This document shows positions 50,209 through 62,568 of a stretch of DNA of 64,000 nt, one piece after another. Below the pieces are notes generated by a model, which was given only the letters and a program-made list of their open reading frames with translations, did no database searches and was not told the DNA's origin. Source of the DNA: Coprinus comatus. Taxonomy: Eukaryota; Basidiomycota; Agaricomycetes; Agaricales; Agaricaceae. The stretch is from assembly GCA_034638255.1 (NCBI GenBank), contig JAWPGT010000003.1:434001-498000 (forward strand), in the 5' to 3' direction. A program made the position numbers and the translations under genes. The stretch's first letter is position 1. Every line of letters starts with the position of its first letter.

Positions 50209-52675
50209 ATGTCTACCCCATCCACCACTTCCTCTCCGGCACTATCGGCCTCTACTCCACCATCATCAGTACCCTCCCCTCAGCTCCATACACTATCACT
50301 TGCTGATCCTGTATCAGTCTCTGATGAAGATAAGGCTGATGCTCTTCGAATCAAGGCGCTAGCCAATAAAGCGTTCACAAGTCCGTACTAATACCCTGTA
50401 TATTTGGAATGTCATTCATCCTTTTGAAATAATAGGTCATGATTTTATTGGTGCTGCTAAACTGTACTCGGAATCCTTGGAGAAAAACCCAAATGAACCA
50501 ACGGTGTGGTGTAATAGAGCATATACGAGGATGAAATTGGAAGAAATTGGTTATGCTTTGAGTGATGCAAGTACGGTAAATCTTGACTAAGGTTGACTCT
50601 CATCTTGTGATCTTATGGATTTCTACCTAAATAGCTCAGGCAATAAAATTGGATCCTCATTATGCTAAAGCATATTATCGGTGAGGACTTCTTCTTTGGG
50701 GAATGTGTGGTTGCCGTGGTTTAACAACATTCTATTTCTAGTCGTGCGACATGTCATATGCAAACATTGAAACCGCAGTTGGCTGTTGCTGATTTTAAGA
50801 GGGTATTAGCACTTGAACCCAAGAATGAAACGGTGCGACAGCAATTGGTATCCACTCAGAAGCTCATACGGAGAATTGAGTTTGAGAAGGTGAATCGAGA
50901 TCTGGTTATTCCAAGAGAATGGGTTTGAACTCGTTGTTAGGCGATTGAAATGGAGGAAGAGAAAGATGCTGCGTTGCGGTGTATGGAAATTATAGCTGAG
51001 GGTACGTGTTTTATTGAACTGGTTTCCAAGCATACTTTGATGATAATATACTCCAGGTGGTTGTGAATTGGATCGAACATACGCTGGACCCGAGCTTCAG
51101 AATGAAGATGGAAAATACAGTATCACTTTGGAATTCGTTCGGGAGATGATCCAATGGTTCAAAGACGGAAAGGCTCTCCCGAAACGTTATGTATGGGAGA
51201 TTGCTCTGGGCGCACATCATGCATTTGCCTCTGAAGAGAGTCTAGTAGAAGTATCCATCCCTGATGGCGTAACTGTTGATGTTATTGGAGATGTTCATGG
51301 TAAGCTTTTCATTGTTATTGTCCTCTTCAAAAATCTAAGATATAAGAATTAACGCAAACCTTAGGACAATACTATGATATGTTACATCTCTTCTCACTGA
51401 CTGGTGAACCTAGCAAAAATCATTATCTACTAATGAATGGTGATCTTGTCGATAGAGGTTCATGGTCTATGGAGGTGATTTTGACAGCCTTTGCATTCAA
51501 ATGTATGTTCCATTTTCATGTACAACAACGTACCCATCTAATTATAGCACAGGGCTATATCCCAAATATATGTTTATCAATCGGGGTAACCACGAAGCAA
51601 AGGATATGAACAGGACATATGGATTTGAAGGCGAAGCGAAGCACAAACACGGTGAACAAAGCTACAAAGTAAGTGGTTACAATCTCTATATATTGCACAA
51701 TACCCTAATTTTTTGTAGTTATTTGCTCACATTTTCACAGAACGTTGGTATATCTGTTTATATGTCGTATGAAAAACTGATCAAGAAATTTAGTTCCTTT
51801 GTCCACCTTACTGAGTGCAACGAAACCTCCTGTCGGAAAAGAAGCTATAGGTGCCATTCTTTCCCCTGAGGGCTCGAAGCGTTATTTCGTGGTACATGGC
51901 GGTCTATTCAGTAAGGACGAAGTAACATTGGATGACATCCGTAAAATCCCTCGAATTGGCCGGCAGCCAGGTCAAGAGGGTCTCATGTGTAAGCTCCCTC
52001 TTTTGTGCTTTAGTACTGGAAAACTGAACTTTTGTCGTAGGCGAAGTGAGTATACGCTTTAGAAGTCAGAATACAACCAACTCAAGTTAACTGCAGTTAT
52101 TATGGACTGATCCTCAGGACGCGCCTGGCCGAGGACCAAGCAAACGTGTAAGTAAATTTATATTGTTCATATAAATTAGTTCTGAAAAGTTATTATTATT
52201 CCTAGGGTGTCGGAATTGCATTTGGTCCTGATGTTACGAAACGATGGTGTACCCTCAACAAGGTTGCTGGTATCATTCGTAGCCATGAAGTCCGCCAGGG
52301 TAGGATTTACATTTATACACATTCATTACACACCAATCTCACTAGAAAAATGTAGATGGATACCAAATCGAGCACGACGGCCTCTGCACAACTGTAAGTA
52401 GATGCATGCATGCGGTGAGTGGGGTTGCGTACTAATTTATTCGCTTTGCAGGTGTTCTCTGCACCAAACTATGTTGACCAAGCCGGTAACAAGGGTGCAT
52501 TCGTATGTATTCTGTTTGGTGGTTTATATCTACGGAACTGACTTGCCGTTTCTTCTTACAGATCCGCATCGATTCTGCCGGAAGTCGTGAACATTTCCAA
52601 TTTAACGCCAAACCACATCCTCCCATGAAACCCATGGCATATCTACAAGGTGGTCTTGGTAATATGATGATGTGA
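50209..52675 (+). CDS. PPT1: Serine/threonine protein phosphatase 5 (TPR-PPP)
   Basis: PPP-family phosphatase with N-terminal TPRs that bind Hsp90. Ser/Thr/Pro-rich start [20 protein letters not shown], then three TPRs: [39 protein letters not shown], and [23 protein letters not shown]5 linker ([15 protein letters not shown]) and catalytic domain follow with metal-site motifs [18 protein letters not shown] (usual GDYVDRG; here the third residue is Leu), [20 protein letters not shown] and a [10 protein letters not shown] segment, then [44 protein letters not shown]. The C-terminus [16 protein letters not shown] includes the P-M-A-Y-.-.GG...M ending of PP5. About ten introns. GNH and RSHE place the catalytic histidine and phosphate-binding arginines; all core residues appear present, so an active enzyme is expected. 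Confidence 0.92.
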
Positions 52676-52879
52676 TCTCAAGTACTTGTGTGGATGAAGT
52701 ATCCTTAGGAACATTTGTACATTTTAGAATATAGTTTTGGGTTACATATGATACAACATGTGTTACAATTTTGCTTGTAGTTACCGTGGGAACTTTGATC
52801 ATCTACTTGCTCACTTCCACATTGTTTCTTCATTACACTGCTGCTGCACACTCAAAGTCATTGTCCGTAACCATATCCA

Positions 52880-55784
52880 ATGATGGACAAAACAAAATCA
52901 AAGTTAGCCGCGTTCTTCGGCGACGATGAAGAAGATTCGTCCTTCCCTGTGCGACGGATAGAGTTATTTCATTCTGCGAACATGCTCACCAACGATTTCT
53001 CGTTCCACTAGCAAAAACCTGTTGACGAAGCAAAACTCTCCCAATATACTTCTGGGACGGTACGAAAGTCGCGTAGAGAAAAAGAGCAGGAAGCCGCAGA
53101 ACATAAGAAACGAGAGGAAGAAACGCAAGCAGCCAAGGCATACGCCGAGTTTCTCGATGCTTTCCAAGGGGAAGAAGTAGGGCGAAAGAGGAAGGCTGCC
53201 TTCGTGAAAGCTGGCTCAGATGGAACAGAATATGCACCAACGGTTGAACCGACTGGGCCTTCGAAAGTTGGTACTGAGCGTTTCGTCGCTAGTATGGAAA
53301 GGGTGCGTCGTTTAAATTTATGTTGTGCTGAGAGTTTAGTTCAATGTTTTATAGTCTATGTCGCCTCCATATTCTGCCCCTAAGCCTAAAGGAAAGCGGG
53401 CTATGGATGCTTTTTTAGAGGAAATCAAAAGGTATCGTTGTCTATATGCGTGTATGTGGGTATATATTGATTCGGAGTAGAGAACAAGCAGAAAGGGAAG
53501 CAAAATATAGTCGAAAATGTATGTTTGAGCCCAAGATATTCGAATAGAGAGTACTGACATTGGACAGCCCAACATCACGGACGGTCAATAACAGCTCTTG
53601 CAGGTGTGTTTCTTCACCTGTTCTTCAAAAAGTGCAACTTAATTTATTTTGACCTGGTAAAGCTTATGAAGGACAAAGCGGAAGTAAAGATCGTGGGGAT
53701 CCACAAGTAGGGTTATTGTATGTGGCTCATTCATCGACTCACTTGGTTTCTTAGACATCGAACGTATTTGTTGCCAATTTGCCTCCCCATGTAACTGAGG
53801 AGAGTTTGGGGCATTTCTTTGCTAAAGCAGGACCAGTGGGCTCTGTTAGTACTCCTTTTCATATCAATTTCAAGCATACCTCTAAAATTACTGTAGGTTA
53901 AAATTATGTGGCCTAGAACCGATGGTACGGCGGGGCCTGGGGCTGACATGACAGCCACACGACGAAGTAAAGCGGGCTTGAGTGGTTTTGTCTCGTTCAT
54001 GAAGCGTCGTGATGCTGAAGAAGCACTGCGGGAGTTCGATGGCTATGACTGGGGAGGCTCGGTTTTAAGAGTAGGGTGGAGTAAAGCGGTTCCTATAGCC
54101 GCAAAGCCCAAATATGGTGCGCATTATAACCCCCCCTTGTGTGACCCCCGTTAACAACAGTTATAGTTGCCTCATCTTACCATCGTGATCGACCGCGAAG
54201 CCGTAGCCGTAGCCGTTCTCATGAGCGTCGGCGGTCCCGTTCTCGTTCTCGTTCTCGTTCTAGAGACACTAGAGATAAACACCATTATAGCTCTCGCCGT
54301 TCTCGAAGTCGAAGTCGGTCCTATGATAGGAGTCGTAGCAGGTCTAGATCTCGACGACGCTCACACAGTCATTCACGTCGCCATCAATCACCTCGTAATC
54401 ACTCTCCTCGCAGGCGCTATTCCCTAAGTCCTTTAAGCCGCGCACACACTGAAGAGGAGGAAGCTGTGACGGATACTTTCATTCGTGCTGTTGCTGCCGA
54501 AGTCAAAGGACAGGACGCGACATATGAGGTAGCACTTCGTGAACGTGAACAGAACAATCCGAAATATGCATTTTTACTTCATAAGAATGTATGGAATTCT
54601 ACTTGTTATCGTCATTGCTTCTTTGTACTAACTGTCGCTAGCATCGAAGGCATGCATTTTATCGTGGGCTGATTGAATCGGAACGACCCCTTAAACCGGA
54701 ATTCGATGATGATGTTTGCTCTTTCCTTGCTTATTCTTGGCCCACACTAACATTGAGTACAGGGCTACAACTCTGTGTACTCAACCGATTCCGGTGAGGA
54801 ATCTGAAAGAGAAAGGACTCGAAAGAATAAACTGGGAAAGCTTGCGAGGAAGCGTTTCGAGGCTATGATCAGAAGTATGACTGGAAAACGAGGGGAAATA
54901 GCAAGATGTATGGCGTTTTGTCTTGAGCATGCCGAAGCAGCACATGAAGTTAGTACTTCGATTATTTATCTCACTACGATTTCTCTAAACACTGTAAATC
55001 ATAGGTTGCCGATATTGTAGTCGCCTCACTTTTGGTGGACGGCACAGCTGTTCCCAGGAAGGTTGCACGGCTTCATCTCATTTGTGATATTCTACATAAT
55101 TCGGCGGCACCGGTTCCTAGTGCTTGGAAGTTCAGACAAGAATTCCAGTCCCGGCTAGGCATTGTCTTTGATCACTTGGCGAACATCTACCATTCTTTCC
55201 CTGGTCGCATGACAGCGGAAGTATTCAAAAAACAAATACTTGCCGTCGTCGAAATCTGGGAAGACTGGATTGTATTCCCTCCAGAATTTACCCATGACCT
55301 CCGACAACGCTTAGAGGGTGCAGCTATTCCACCTAAACCACAAGTTGAAGGGAAAGTGGATACAGGACCGGATCAACAAGCAGTGTTTAGCTCAAAATTC
55401 AAAAGTAGTACATTCAAAGCTACAATGGATCCTGTTATCATTCCCACTCACCCCAGAGATGGTTCAATGGAAATTTCTGATGTTGATGGAGAGCCGGTTG
55501 ACGATATTGATGGAGAACCAGTAGATGATGTCGATGGTGTACCTGTGGATGACATTGACGGCGAAGTTGTAGATGAAGATGTTGACGGTGAACCTGTTGA
55601 TATTGACGGAGTACCTGTAGATGATGTTGACGGTATGCCTGTAGATGATGACGATGTTGATGGTATACTTGTTGATGAAGAGCTTGACGGGATGCCTATA
55701 GACGAAGATATCGACGATATCCCTGTTGACGATGACCGGATCGATTCGAACCGATACCGACTGCCCTCAAATACTGACATGTAA
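52880..55784 (+). CDS. U2 snRNP-associated SURP-motif protein (U2SURP/SR140)
   Basis: Splicing factor linked to the U2 snRNP, absent from budding yeast. Order of parts: N-terminus MMDKTKSKLAAFFGDDEE; conserved QYTSGTVRKSRREKEQEAAE and AYAEFLDAFQG; an RRM (TSNVFVANLPPHVTEESLGH as RNP2 side, SGFVSFMKRRDAEEAL as RNP1 side); an Arg/Ser-rich spliced stretch (RDRPRSRSRSRSHERRR); a SURP/G-patch-like region; the CID (KLGKLARKRFEAMIRSMTGK, then VASLLVDGTAVPRKVARLHL and ICDILHNS); and a C-terminal acidic repeat DVDGEPVDD-type. In this family the RS block is usually at the C-terminus; here it follows the RRM. About ten short introns. Start chosen at the first of two tandem ATGs. The minus-strand open frame over the acidic repeat is a shadow. 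Confidence 0.87.
55470..55735 (+). repeat. Coding minisatellite, (D-[VI]-D-G-x-P-V-D-D)n
   Basis: About ten imperfect copies of a 24-30-nt unit encode D-V/I-D-G-x-P-V-D-D motifs at the end of U2SURP. Third codon positions vary freely while the peptide is kept, showing selection on the protein. A similar DGxPxD tail is known in animal U2SURP. Confidence 0.8.
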
Positions 55785-56303
55785 TAGTATTAATTTATTT
55801 CATAAATGCATCCTATCGGTTTACCTGTGCTACATATGGACTTACATTTGTGGTATTAAATAGTACTAGTGCATTGGGTTAGTTAACACTGAGCATCTCT
55901 CAAATGTCCCCCTGAATCAATATGATAGTATTTATTGTTTAGTACAGGCTAAATTGGATGTCCATTAAACAGGTCTAGACTTAATTCTGGATCCAAAGAG
56001 AAGGATAGTCCCAGACGGAATACAACAAGAACTAACGACCACATGGCTATGGTGGTGCAGAACTCCGGCCAAGGGAAGAGCCCTTCAAGGCTGCAACCAA
56101 TGGAACTACTAATACACTCTTCGCCTTGTGTCTCTGACGGCTGAATCTACATTGAATGGGGAAAATTCATGTGTCCTTTAAACAGATATAAATGCCCTTT
56201 TTGTCTCACCAGGACTCAATCTTAACTTATCACATCGTATATATATATCACTGTGTCCTTATCTTAAGTTGGAGGTATTGTAACCCACAATTTATTCCGA
56301 CTC
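55785..56303. other. Intergenic with TATA-like sequence before the 2OG oxygenase
   Basis: No gene seen. A run of TATATATAT at about 56,239-56,247 lies some 60 bp before the oxygenase start codon and could serve as its TATA element. Confidence 0.45.
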
Positions 56304-57876
56304 ATGGCACCCGCAGCAACTGCAACATTGTCTTTGCCCATCAAGAGGTTACCTGTAATTGATATTGCTCATTTACTCCCCAAGGATGCAAGTAAATTAC
56401 CACTGGAGGCAGCTTTAAAACGAAAGGAAACGGTCGATGCGTTGCATAATGCTTGTTTGAATTATGGGTTCTTTTATTTGGATTTAAAGGCTTATTTGGA
56501 TATTAAGAAGCCGGAGGAATTGGGTAGACTTGGAAAAGAGTTTTTTATGTTGCCACAGGAGGAGAAGGATAAACTTACGGCAATGAATCAGGATCGTGCT
56601 CGAGGTAAGGAGTTTTGGTATCCCTTCTGACTTTTATTTTTGTTGTTACGAAGAACTGAAATAAAACGAATATTAATTAGGGTATTCGAGGTTAAAGGAA
56701 AGCGTGACTAAGGGAAATCCGGATAATCTTGAAGCATTGGAATTTTATAAGCCTGTTGATAAACCGGATAAAACGAAATTTCTAGGGGGAGAAAATCAAT
56801 GGCCATCAGTTCCGAAGTTTAAAGGAAGTTGTGAAGAATGGATTGAGAAGATGAAAGGTCTAGGGTTAATCGTGATGGAAGCGTACGTGTCTTTTCCTTT
56901 CATGTTGTACGTATTGTCCATATGAATACGGGGAATTAATATTATCCCAGGATGTCAGAAGGGTTAGGAATGACAAAGGAGGAATGGAAGGAATTGCGTG
57001 CCCAGGTAAACGATAGCTTTTGGGCACTACGTCTGATAGGTTGAGTGGGACTGTGTTATCGGTTCTTTTATGTTCTGATCATTTCCAGGATATCCCCCTT
57101 TACCAAATGACCATGATGGATTCTCTTGTGGAGAACACAAGTAGGTATAGCTTATCACCTCTGAAAAAAGTCAAAACTGACATAAAGTGTGATCATGTTC
57201 ATCCAGAGATTATGGTTGTTTAACGTAGGCTTTTGAAACGACTTCGTTTGATTATACTTACTCATATTACCACACAGTTTTTTATGGGCAGACCCTACAC
57301 CCAATGCACTTCAAGTACTCAGTCCTCGACCTAGAACCAAACAAGTGGACATTTCAGGTCTGAAACTTCCACTGAAAGAAGACACAGGGGAAGGAACATG
57401 GATCTCAGCTGACCCCCTTCCAGGATGCGTCGTATGCAATATCGGCGAGAGTACGTACAACTAAATGTATCACAAGGTCTATGTTCTTATTAATTGATTT
57501 TTCTTTAGTGTGGGAGGTCTGGACCAATGGATTGTATCAATCCACTCTTCATCGAGTTATTCATAGAGGATCTAATTACCGGTATGTTGATATGCATATT
57601 TTTGATGTACTGACGAGTTTAGATTCATCAGAATCTCGTGAGTAACTATTAGGAGCAAAGATATTTTGAATAAATGACTTATAATTACATTGCTCTTCAC
57701 ACAGGATCCCCTTTTTCTTCGAACCCAACATTGATGGCGTTGTTAAGCCTCTAGATGCTGCGCTCAGGATACAAGGCAGAACACGCGGTGACGTTCGAGA
57801 ACCACTGGTCTATGGTGACTATTTGCAGAAAAAAGCGGGGAATTTGCAAATTACAAGAGATGCAGGGATTAATTAA
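56304..57876 (+). CDS. 2-oxoglutarate/Fe(II)-dependent oxygenase (IPNS-like)
   Basis: Non-heme iron oxygenase of the isopenicillin-N-synthase/flavanone-hydroxylase-like family. N-terminal DIOX_N region: LPVIDIAHLLPKDASKLPLE and NACLNYGFFYLDLK, then FFMLPQEEKDKLTAMN and GYSRLKESVTKGNPDNLEAL. The iron site H-x-D is GEHKDYG, with its aspartate on an 18-nt exon (57207-57224) that reads through to CLTFLWADPTPNALQV. The distal histidine is in TLHRVIHRGSNY. The 2OG-binding R-x-S motif is only restored if a 6-nt microexon (57632-57637, AATCTC) is included, giving NYRISIPFFFEPN; skipping it gives NYRIPFFFEPN. About eight introns. Substrate unknown; many fungal relatives act in secondary metabolism or detoxification. 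No biosynthetic-cluster neighbours are present. Confidence 0.88.
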
Positions 57877-58071
57877 GATCGCTTTATTCATGTGTATCGT
57901 GTGCTAAAAATACATGTTCTGCAGTCTATTTTTGGTTAATCAAGTTCAAGAAGCATGACAATTGTCTCGCAAGAAAAAACTGTCTTGTGTATGATAGAAA
58001 TATAGATTATGAGATCAGATGAATACACTCAAAAGCCCTAGCCCTATGTTATCCGAAATTAAGAGAGTACT

Positions 58072-61000
58072 TTAATCATGATTACGACGGAAACGGTTTC
58101 CAGGAGTGGAAGCCAATTTCACAATTGCATTTTTAGCGGTCTCAATGTCGGTCTCAGAACCTAAATTATAATATAACGTTAGCAAACCTTTCGATAGAAT
58201 ATAAATAAATATTGAACTAACCGATGATAGTAATAGTAGTGTTTTCGCGGCTGACAGTGATATCGGCACCAGTTTCTTGCCTGAGACGAGCGACATTGGC
58301 ACCCTTGGCTCCAACGATCCTGGGGAATGAAGTATTGTCTGGAAGGGTAAGATAACCAACATGGCTCATTTGTTCAGCATGTTTAATGGCATTGGCAATG
58401 AGCTCCTTTGCCTTGTCAAGGGCAGCCTGATCACGGGCCTTGATAGTCCAGCTAGACTCTCCCTCCTCGGCATCTTGGTAGTTGTTTTCGGTAACCCATT
58501 GAATCTCAAGCGAGGATTCCTCTGCTTCATCATCGATACGGGCGGATGGTGCGGTGGCACTAGCCTTAGGACCAGTGGGAACAGCGGATTTTGAGGGTTG
58601 AATTGATTGGTCAACATGGGCACCAACGGAACGCAGCGTGCGGTAGAAGGCACCTTGCTGAGAGATAGCATAGTGGTACTTCAAGGGCACAGTGACAACG
58701 TCGGTGACACCCTCAGGAGTAGGAGGTCTAATTTTACTCTGCATATCTATGAACACAAGAAGCTTAATAGTGAAAAGCAAATCATGCTTACCTTGAGTTC
58801 TACGATGGCGGCCTCGCAAGCAGCACGAGAACCAGTCACCTTAACAATATCGGTAGGGTTGGCATCGGCGAAATCAGCTGCATTCTCGGCCTCCCCAACG
58901 GAGGGGTAAGAGCGCGAACCAGGGAATTGGACTTGAGCGCCGGTCTTCTCAAACAATTCGTTGAGGTGTTGACCGCCGCGGCCAATCAAATTACGGTGTT
59001 GAGCAGCAGGAACCTCGACAGCAAGAATTACACGGTCCTTAAGTTCGGTGACAAGTTTCTCGAGCTCTTCTTTAATCTTGTTGACGAGCTTGACTTCACC
59101 ACGGATGCGAACTTCTTCGGAGGATTCTCCTTGACGGGGGCTGCTTCATATTAGCTAGGAATAATAAAGCAGCGAAAGATTACACACAATCGGACAAGGC
59201 CAGCTTGCGCCTTGGAGTCGCTGGGTCCGCCGCATTTCTTGATGAGTTCCCTAAGACCTTGACCACCGGAACCGATCAAGCTACGATGGTATTTGCTCTC
59301 AATTTCCAAACTGACTGTGGTTTCCTCAGCCACTTGGGCAGAGATAGCAAGGATCTGGACCTTGGCTTCTTGAATTGCAGCCTTGGTTCCCCGAATTGTG
59401 ATACTAGTATTGTTGCCCTCCTCAGTTTTGTCGACATCAATTTGGGCACCTGTCTCGTCCTTGATTTGGTTGATGGAGGCTCCAGCTTTCCCGAGGATAC
59501 GAGCGACTGAGCGGGTAGGTACTGTGAAGGTAGTGGTATTGTTGGATTCCTTTTCGAATTCGAGGGCATCCAGAAGTTCTGATTTGGCACCGGCAACACC
59601 CTTCTTTCCACCCTTGACCAAAACCTCATCCGACTTGAGTTGTTCCCTGGTCTTGCCTTCGAAGTCGGCGTTTGAGCGAGGGAATGTGATCTTGACGCCG
59701 TACTTCTCCTCCAAACGAATAGCGTACTTGCCATTTTGACCAATCAAAGAAGCATGATACTGACTTGGGATCTTGAGAATTTCGAAAGTTTCGTCGGCCT
59801 GAGGATTAACGAGTGAGATTATTGACTAGGTGGAAGAGGCTGTCGACTCACAAGTCTCTCGATCTGGTTGAGAATACGCTTCTTAGCTTCCTCGGCATTC
59901 TCCTTACGACCAGTAATCTTAACTTTGGATTTCTGGGCGGGAGATTTCTTCTTCTTTCCACCCTCTTTGTCCTCTTCGTCGTTAACATCAACCTTGACAC
60001 CAAGTAGCTCACGGAGTTTGTTAACGCCAGAACCTTGAGCACCAACGACACGTCCAACGTATTCACGTTCAATCTCGAACTCGGTCGACTAAGCGTTCCG
60101 AATCAATATCATTGCACAAATGGACTAGAAGCAAGCGCTCACATAACTGTTGACAATCTCATCATTCTTGGCGTTCTCAACAATCTTGAGAATATCAGCA
60201 ACAGCCCGATCGACATCGGTGCTGATTCCGCGAACATGAATGGTGTTCTCATTAGCAGCATCACTTGCTTCGGCACCAAACTTGACTACAAGGGTCTTGT
60301 CTTCACCAATAATACTGGTTATAATGAGTAAATTTGCCGGTAGGACTACATAACCTAGCACTTACGCATTAAGGGTGGTACCATTCTGACCAATTACAAA
60401 CTCATGCCAACGCTTGTCGACCTCAATGTCCTCCTTCTTTACATCAGCGGCCTCTTTGGCAAACTTCAACAATTCTTTCTCAACCTCATCGAGATGGCGT
60501 TTCTTGTCATCAGGAGAAGGCGAGGCATTTGGCGCAAAGGAATCATAAACAAGGAGGACTGATGACAATTCCTCAGACTCTTTTGGGAAGAATACTCGGA
60601 CGTTGTGTGCTTCTTGGAATTGTTTGATCCTTTTAAACGATTAGATGTTATATTTAAGGTAGGTTCAAGTAGACGCACTTCTTAGCATATTTACCGTTAA
60701 TGACGTAATGCAAGAGCCAATCGATCGTAATGTCCTTCGTTGCACCATACAATTTACCAAGCGCTTCAGATACTTGGCGCACGGCAGCATCTACAACGGG
60801 TTTGTCGCCAACCAAATCGATGGTGTAAGAAGTTCTATCAGAGGTAACAACAGGAAGGAATGCAATGACGCCAGGGTTCTTCTCTTTCAAAGTTTCATCA
60901 TAGTCAATGTACTTGAAGAAGGTGATCAAGTTACGTGAAAGAGAAACAGGTCCAGGCACTGGGAACTCATGAATGTACTTGGAGTTGGCATGGGTCATAA

Positions 61001-62299
61001 CAGCTTGGAGTCCATTAGCAAGGTCGATGCCATTACCCCAAACAGTAATTTCATCGCTAACATCCTCCGGTTCGGGAACGATAACCGCACACTTGCTTTC
61101 AGCGATGATCTGCTGAGCAGCATCGCCAACAAGGAGACGATGTTGGCGCTTGGGCAAAGTGATCTTGCATGAGGTAAGGCTAGTTTTAAGGTCCTGGATT
61201 GTGCTCTTGATGTGGTCCACAACGCTGATGACTCCTTGGCGGTCGCCACTGGCGGTGATCTCTCGGTTTGCGGCATTAAGGGAGAGACTAACACCTGACA
61301 CTTGAGCCTCAGACAAGAAGGTAGCTTTATTGGCAACAATAAAGGGCAAAATATGAGCAGGGATGTCACGAACACGATGGGTTGCGGTAGAGATCTTGGA
61401 TGAGATTATCTGGTTGAGCATGCCCTGTGCTTCAAGTACCAAGGGCTGAGGACCGGTGAGAGTGACAGGGATAGTGGGCTCATCTTCATCGTCGTCCAAG
61501 AGAGGAGTGACCTTACCAGAGCTGGCAGTGCCAGTACCATTGACGGATTCCCTTTTGGGAATATCGACCCTAACAGTGGTTTGATCCCGAATATGTTTTA
61601 AAGTCGAGCCTAAAAAAGGTGAGATTCAAAATACATCAAGACAGCACGAAAACCAGTACCTTTGGGGCCAATAATGAGAGCGATGGTGGAGGCAGGTGCA
61701 TCAATAACCAAAGTAGTCTGCAAAATCGGGTTAAGCGTTCGCTAAGGGGAGAGGCGTACGTGACATACGTCCGGGCTCAAAAGAGCGACAAGACTGCGCT
61801 TAGCCTTCTCGAGGTCCTTGAAGGAGTCTGCCTTGATATAGAAGGTAGTCTGACGTGTCTTGTGGTTGGGGGAAGCCTCCAATTTGACCTTGTACTTGGT
61901 GGTAACCTGTTTCATGACCTCACCCAAAGTTGCTAGTTTTCCATCTTTGCCTGCAGTCGTGAGATCGATGGCCGAAAGAGTGATGGAATCGGAGAAGACT
62001 GGCTGCTTGGGAATCGTAGGCCTGATGCGAGGGCCACTGCCCCAAGCAGAGACGGCGGGTGGTGAGGCTGTATGAGAGGAGGGGACGAGGGACGGGAACG
62101 CAGTTTCAGACTCGGTATCCAATACCTGGGCAGCCTTGGGAGCAGAGCGAGACTTGACGGGGGATTCAGCCAGAGCGGGGAATGGATCAGGAGCCCCCTC
62201 GAGCCCATGCCTCTTCTGGTGGATGGGTTAGAACGGAAAGATTCGGGGTGTTCCGGGACATACCTGGAGGTCTGCAGCAGTGAGATTGGATTGAGCCAT
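58072..62299 (-). CDS. SCP160: Vigilin/Scp160-type multi-KH RNA-binding protein
   Basis: Large RNA-binding protein with a long tandem array of KH domains; relatives associate with polysomes at the ER. The start MAQSNLTAADLQ splices to KRHGLEGAPDPFPALAE and a Pro/Ser-rich leader. KH GxxG loops visible in order include IIGPKGSTLKHI, VIGQNGTTLNA, VVGAQGSGVNKL, LIGQNGKYAIRLEEKYG, ILGKAGASINQIKDETGAQI, LIGSGGQGLRELIKKCGG, LIGRGGQHLNELFEKTGAQV and IVGAKGANVARLRQETGADI; some others have degenerate loops as is usual in vigilins. The end reads ETAKNAIVKLASTPGNRF. Roughly ten introns; predicted length near 1,200 residues fits the family. Plus-strand open frames over it are antisense shadows. Divergent from ERO1. 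Confidence 0.9.
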
Positions 62300-62568
62300 G
62301 CCTATGACGGTGTGTACCTGAGCGACGGGAGAGTCGCAGAAAATGGGTTGGTGTGGAAGAAAGTGGATTGGAGGCACGTGCTGAATATGCCGCAATTTAT
62401 GTATTGACGTGGCAACATATCTTACATCTACTTACTTGCCACCGAGACTACTTCCGGAGCGGCGGAGGCCTGTCCTTCCCGTCACGTGCCACATATCCCC
62501 TGCTTCCGTTACTCAAAGAGTCTAGTGGTCGACGTGGAGGTTTTGAGATATCCCTATCCTTGACCACC
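62300..62568. promoter_or_regulatory. Divergent promoter vigilin / ERO1 with two CACGTG boxes
   Basis: 270 bp between divergent start codons. CACGTG palindromes occur at 62375-62380 (GGCACGTGCTG) and 62482-62487 (TCACGTGCCAC). ERO1 is a standard target of the unfolded-protein response, and Hac1/XBP1-type bZIP factors bind ACGT-core sites, so these are candidate elements; they could equally be bHLH E-boxes. Confidence 0.4.

Noticed and set aside
55448..55780. 110-codon open frame on the minus strand, Ser/Thr/Ile/Pro repeats
   Set aside because: It is the antisense of the U2SURP acidic DVDG repeat; the sense strand shows synonymous third-position variation, so the sense protein is the selected one.
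59205..59739. Plus-strand open frames of 100-118 codons
   Set aside because: They lie antisense to vigilin KH domains whose reading frame and GxxG motifs are clear.
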